DNA from: Siphonodentalium dalli
Lineage: Eukaryota; Mollusca; Scaphopoda; Gadilida; Siphonodentaliidae
DNA length: 64,000 nucleotides
Direction: 5' to 3'
Assembly (NCBI GenBank): GCA_032622095.1
Contig: CP136065.1
Location: forward strand, 152,839,577 to 152,903,576
Positions 61,092 to 64,000 of this stretch are shown here, in pieces; within the stretch, counting starts at the first letter, position 1, and each line of letters begins with the position of its first letter. The notes beneath the pieces were generated by a model, which saw only the letters and a list, made by a program, of their open reading frames with translations, was not told where the DNA came from and did no database searches. Both the position numbers and the translations under genes were made by a program.

Positions 61092-61569
61092 ATGGCTTAC
61101 GCCATCAAAGATCCATGGCCTGCTGCAAACAACATAGGCGACTATGATTCCTATAAAAGTAACAATTAGTACCAACACACATGTATTTATCAACTAAATA
61201 CAAATACAAGTGTGAAACCATCCACTCACCTACGTGTCATTTATCCTTAAAATCCGACAAATAACAGAACGTAAACACTGACATGTTGTCGACCATTGCA
61301 TGTGACCAGTAATTTCACGAATCCCCCTGTGAGTTCCCCGTGCGCACGGCAAGGTAATCACTAGACCCTGTTGAGTCATAATACATGATATGCATCTGTA
61401 TTGAGACTGATGACCCACTATCATTTTCTATCTGAGGCTCATACCTTTTCTATTTACAGGCGACAAAGGACTCCTGGCGCCAGATTCTGCTTGGTTCTCT
61501 TATTATGGTGACAATAAAGACAAGATTCCACCAAAAGTTCCGAAATCCACACCTTGTTTTGCTAAATAA
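61092..61569 (+). CDS. Predicted two-exon gene for a 58-residue protein
   Basis: I do not recognise the protein. Exon 1 (61092-61158) starts at ATG in the context GTCATGG and encodes MAYAIKDPWPAANN, then IGDYDSYK, ending at A|GTAACA, a moderate donor. Exon 2 (61460-61569) follows TTTTCTATTTACAG in matching phase and encodes LLAPDSAWFSYYGDNKD, then KIPPKVPKSTPCFAK and a stop. The stop overlaps an AATAAA signal. Total 58 residues, with no transmembrane segment or signal peptide in this model. The first exon may continue further upstream, because a transposon (60002-61088) abuts the ATG. Exon 2 is the strongest part, since a second copy keeps its frame (62741-62632). Confidence 0.5.
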
Positions 61570-62784
61570 AAGACATTTGTCATTTCTCCAAAAAATCTGT
61601 TGTCTGTTTTTACTTCCTGTTTACGATCGACCACATGTTAAATGATGTTTGTCATGCGCACTTCAATGCTTCGATAATTGTTACGATACTTCCGAGAACG
61701 TCGAGAAATTAAAGTTACGGCTTAAAGCGATATCGGTTGTTCGCTTCAATGGAGTTTAACTTTTATATTCACCTTCACATTTGTTCGGTTATGCCCGGAA
61801 AAATGTCAAATGTTTCATCAAATGTGTCGGTCGAAATATTTCACATGAACAGATATAGTTTTAAACGGTTGAACTAACCGTCGTTTACTTTAGAAGTCTG
61901 CGAAGACATAATTAGACGGAATTTTTTCCAATTTAATGTTATTAATGTCCTTAAATCATATGGTATTTTAGATGGTCTCCTATTGTGCACCAAACTATGT
62001 AAATTTAATGTTGCAATAGCTTTAGACTGTATAATTGCAACTGTTCCTAGAGTTCTTTTCGTGATAATCAAGATTTTTGATGGCGTGCTCTGCAATGAAA
62101 TAACTAATCGATGCCCTCCACGCGGCCCAGAGGTTTTTGAGAAATCGTTCAATGTGTTAGGTCAATAGGCCTATGTATGTGCCATGGTCCAAAAAAGTTC
62201 ATATCTAGAGAGATATAAACATGTTATATATAATGTAATTAATAATTTCTAACTCTTGTTATGAGCAATATTTACCATATACACTCTATTTATGAAGTAA
62301 TAAGCCATCGATTGACAACTATGAAAAGTTTAAAACTGTTTAAAAAAAATAACGTCATGACATCGACGTACATTAGTATATGGTAGACAGCGGTGACTTT
62401 AAACTGTTCGAAGTAGTTACGTGGACGCAGCGTGAGCATTTTATAGGCGGTTGGCCAAATAATAGCGAAGGGATCAAGAAGAATGTTCCTTCTTATTCTT
62501 ACAGTATTGGTAATATCCGGTGAAACATGAAATATTGAAGTGCGCATGACAAACATCATTTAACATGTGGTCGATCGTAAACAGGAAGTAAAAACAGACA
62601 ACAGATTTTTTGGAGAAATGACAAATGTCTTTTATTTAGCAAAACAAGGTGTGGATTTCGGAACTTTTGGTGGAATCTTGTCTTTATTGTCACCATAAGA
62701 AGAGAACCAAGCAGAATCTGGCGCCAGGAGTCCTTTATCGCCTGTAAATAGAAAAGGTATGAGCCTCAGATAGAAAATGTACAC
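61424..62784. repeat. 245-bp inverted repeat around a terminal exon
   Basis: 61424-61668 and 62541-62784 are reverse complements with only a few differences. Each arm contains about 35 bp of intron end, the whole last exon, the AATAAA signal and about 100 bp downstream. The 870-bp spacer has no gene that I can see. The arms are arranged tail to tail. Confidence 0.9.
62632..62741 (-). CDS. Second copy of the terminal exon (partial gene)
   Basis: Minus strand, same acceptor (TTTTCTATTTACAG) and same frame to a TAA at 62634-62632. Compared with 61460-61569 there is a silent GAC/GAT change and one Y-to-S change in FSYYG; the stop and poly-A signal are kept. I could not find a matching first exon to the right (62785-64000), so this is either a partial duplication or the end of a gene that starts outside the window. 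Confidence 0.45.
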
Positions 62785-64000
62785 AGCCAATCTGAAACTC
62801 AAAAGAGTGTAAATCTTTCGAGTTTCCCTGGAACTAGGTAATCACACGCGTTCACATTGAGTGTACAATTCAGGTTGCCCTGATACAATTCAAGTTGAGG
62901 GGAACTACAATCTGCGCATGCGTGTAGTTTTTACAAATTACCAACTCCAATTTGTTACACATGCGTACTGTTAACATCCTGGTACAGTAATGCGAGTTGC
63001 AGAATCATGTTTGCCATGCACGAACTGCACGTAGTCATGTGATATGTTAGCTCCTCCTGCTTCGGCCATTTAACCACGTTTTGTCAACATGTTTTCCGAC
63101 TGGATTTTTGGATTAAATTATTACGGAATTATACACACGTTCTGGTAGGTGTCAGAGCTAATATATATTGCAATATTGTTAACATTAATGACTATGTTAG
63201 TTGATTCTTAAAAATAAGTGTATTTAAAAAAATTAGCTACTCGCCAAAGCTGAAGCGCCAGAGCGGTCAGACGTGGATGGCCTTAGCCATATTACCACGT
63301 CTGGTCAGACTATACCAATACCGTGAATACCATCAATCAACCTCACTTCCACAGTTTCATTTCCAGTGCCTATCTGGACACATGTTAAATCGCAATGTTC
63401 ATTCTATTGTAAACTCACTTTATACAAGGATTATTTCCTTTTCCCCACTATATATGACAACTAACTCTTATTCTAGTTACTTTTTTTAAGTATTCTTATA
63501 CGGTATTCCATTTGACATTTGTTCATATTTATTTGTATCTTCCGGAAATAGTGGTTTTGTTTTATATCACCTAATTTTGCTGGTCAAAAAAGTGGCAGAA
63601 AACAAAGGTGAGACAAACTGCTTACTATTTTTTTAGATTGTATGGGCACTGATGGTCAAGTAATGGCCAAGAAATTTGGGCTCTTCTTGCTCCCCCAACA
63701 AAGCCCAAACCTTACAGACATTTTATTTCAAAGCCCGAACTTAAAACATTTGCCAAAAAAAAATATCGGCATTTTTTTTTTTTGCTTTCACATATGCTTG
63801 TAGTTATCTCCCCCTCTGAAAACATAAATATCTAAACAATCGCATGTACTTTTCCAAAAACATTTAATGTTGCTAAATGTAATGATGGCATCAATACCGG
63901 CTACCTGTATGGCGGTAGACTACCACGAGAGTCTGAGTTGGCTCCTCAACCTCAGACCATAGGATAGTCCACCAAAGTAGACTTATTGGAAAAAACTTAT
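62785..64000. other. No gene recognised
   Basis: AT-rich with a few simple runs (63770-63783). A gene ending at 62632 could have its earlier exons here, but none was identified. Confidence 0.35.

Overview
The window looks like nuclear DNA of an animal, most likely a marine invertebrate. It is AT-rich and gene-poor, with split genes that have GT-AG introns, TATA boxes and AATAAA signals. It is packed with non-LTR retrotransposons of the CR1/Jockey kind, MITEs with clean target duplications, a tyrosine-recombinase element and satellite-like blocks. No operons, rRNA or convincing tRNA genes were seen. Species cannot be named from the sequence.

Layout. 1-14 kb: mostly non-coding, with an 8-bp-TSD MITE (7005-7153), a CACTA-like element (7518-8475) and several MITEs. 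14.05-20.33 kb ('locus 1'): a two-exon gene on the + strand (TATA 16939, exon 1 to 17031, exon 2 19002-19870). It reads as a hydrophobic leader followed by eleven 24-residue repeats; a CR1 element (14109-16621) sits upstream. 20.3-28.4 kb: no gene seen; inverted repeats and small tandem duplications. 28.4-33.5 kb: retrotransposon 3' ends, a TA-flanked TIR element (29275-30518) that carries a small two-exon reading frame with a SAM-like start, and a hAT-like MITE. 34-37 kb: a GC-rich, broken tyrosine recombinase and a hairpin-bearing tandem repeat. 39.1-40.7 kb: an almost exact 0.8-kb tandem duplication. 40.74-55.61 kb ('locus 2'): an inverted second copy of the locus 1 gene, with stop codons and an 11.7-kb nested insertion in the repeat exon. 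That insertion contains a 6.7-kb satellite block, two head-to-head retrotransposon copies and a 2-kb palindrome. 55.6-59.1 kb: nested MITEs and poly-C repeats. 59-64 kb: a TIR element inserted at the start codon of a predicted 58-residue gene, whose last exon is duplicated in inverted orientation 1.2 kb away.

The two gene loci act as internal controls. Where one copy has an insertion the other often shows the empty site, so the order of events can be read. The most unusual candidate is the secreted, lysine-pair-punctuated repeat protein. Next are the SAM-like minigene inside a transposon and the convergent small-gene pair at the right end. All gene calls are by eye, with no database search.
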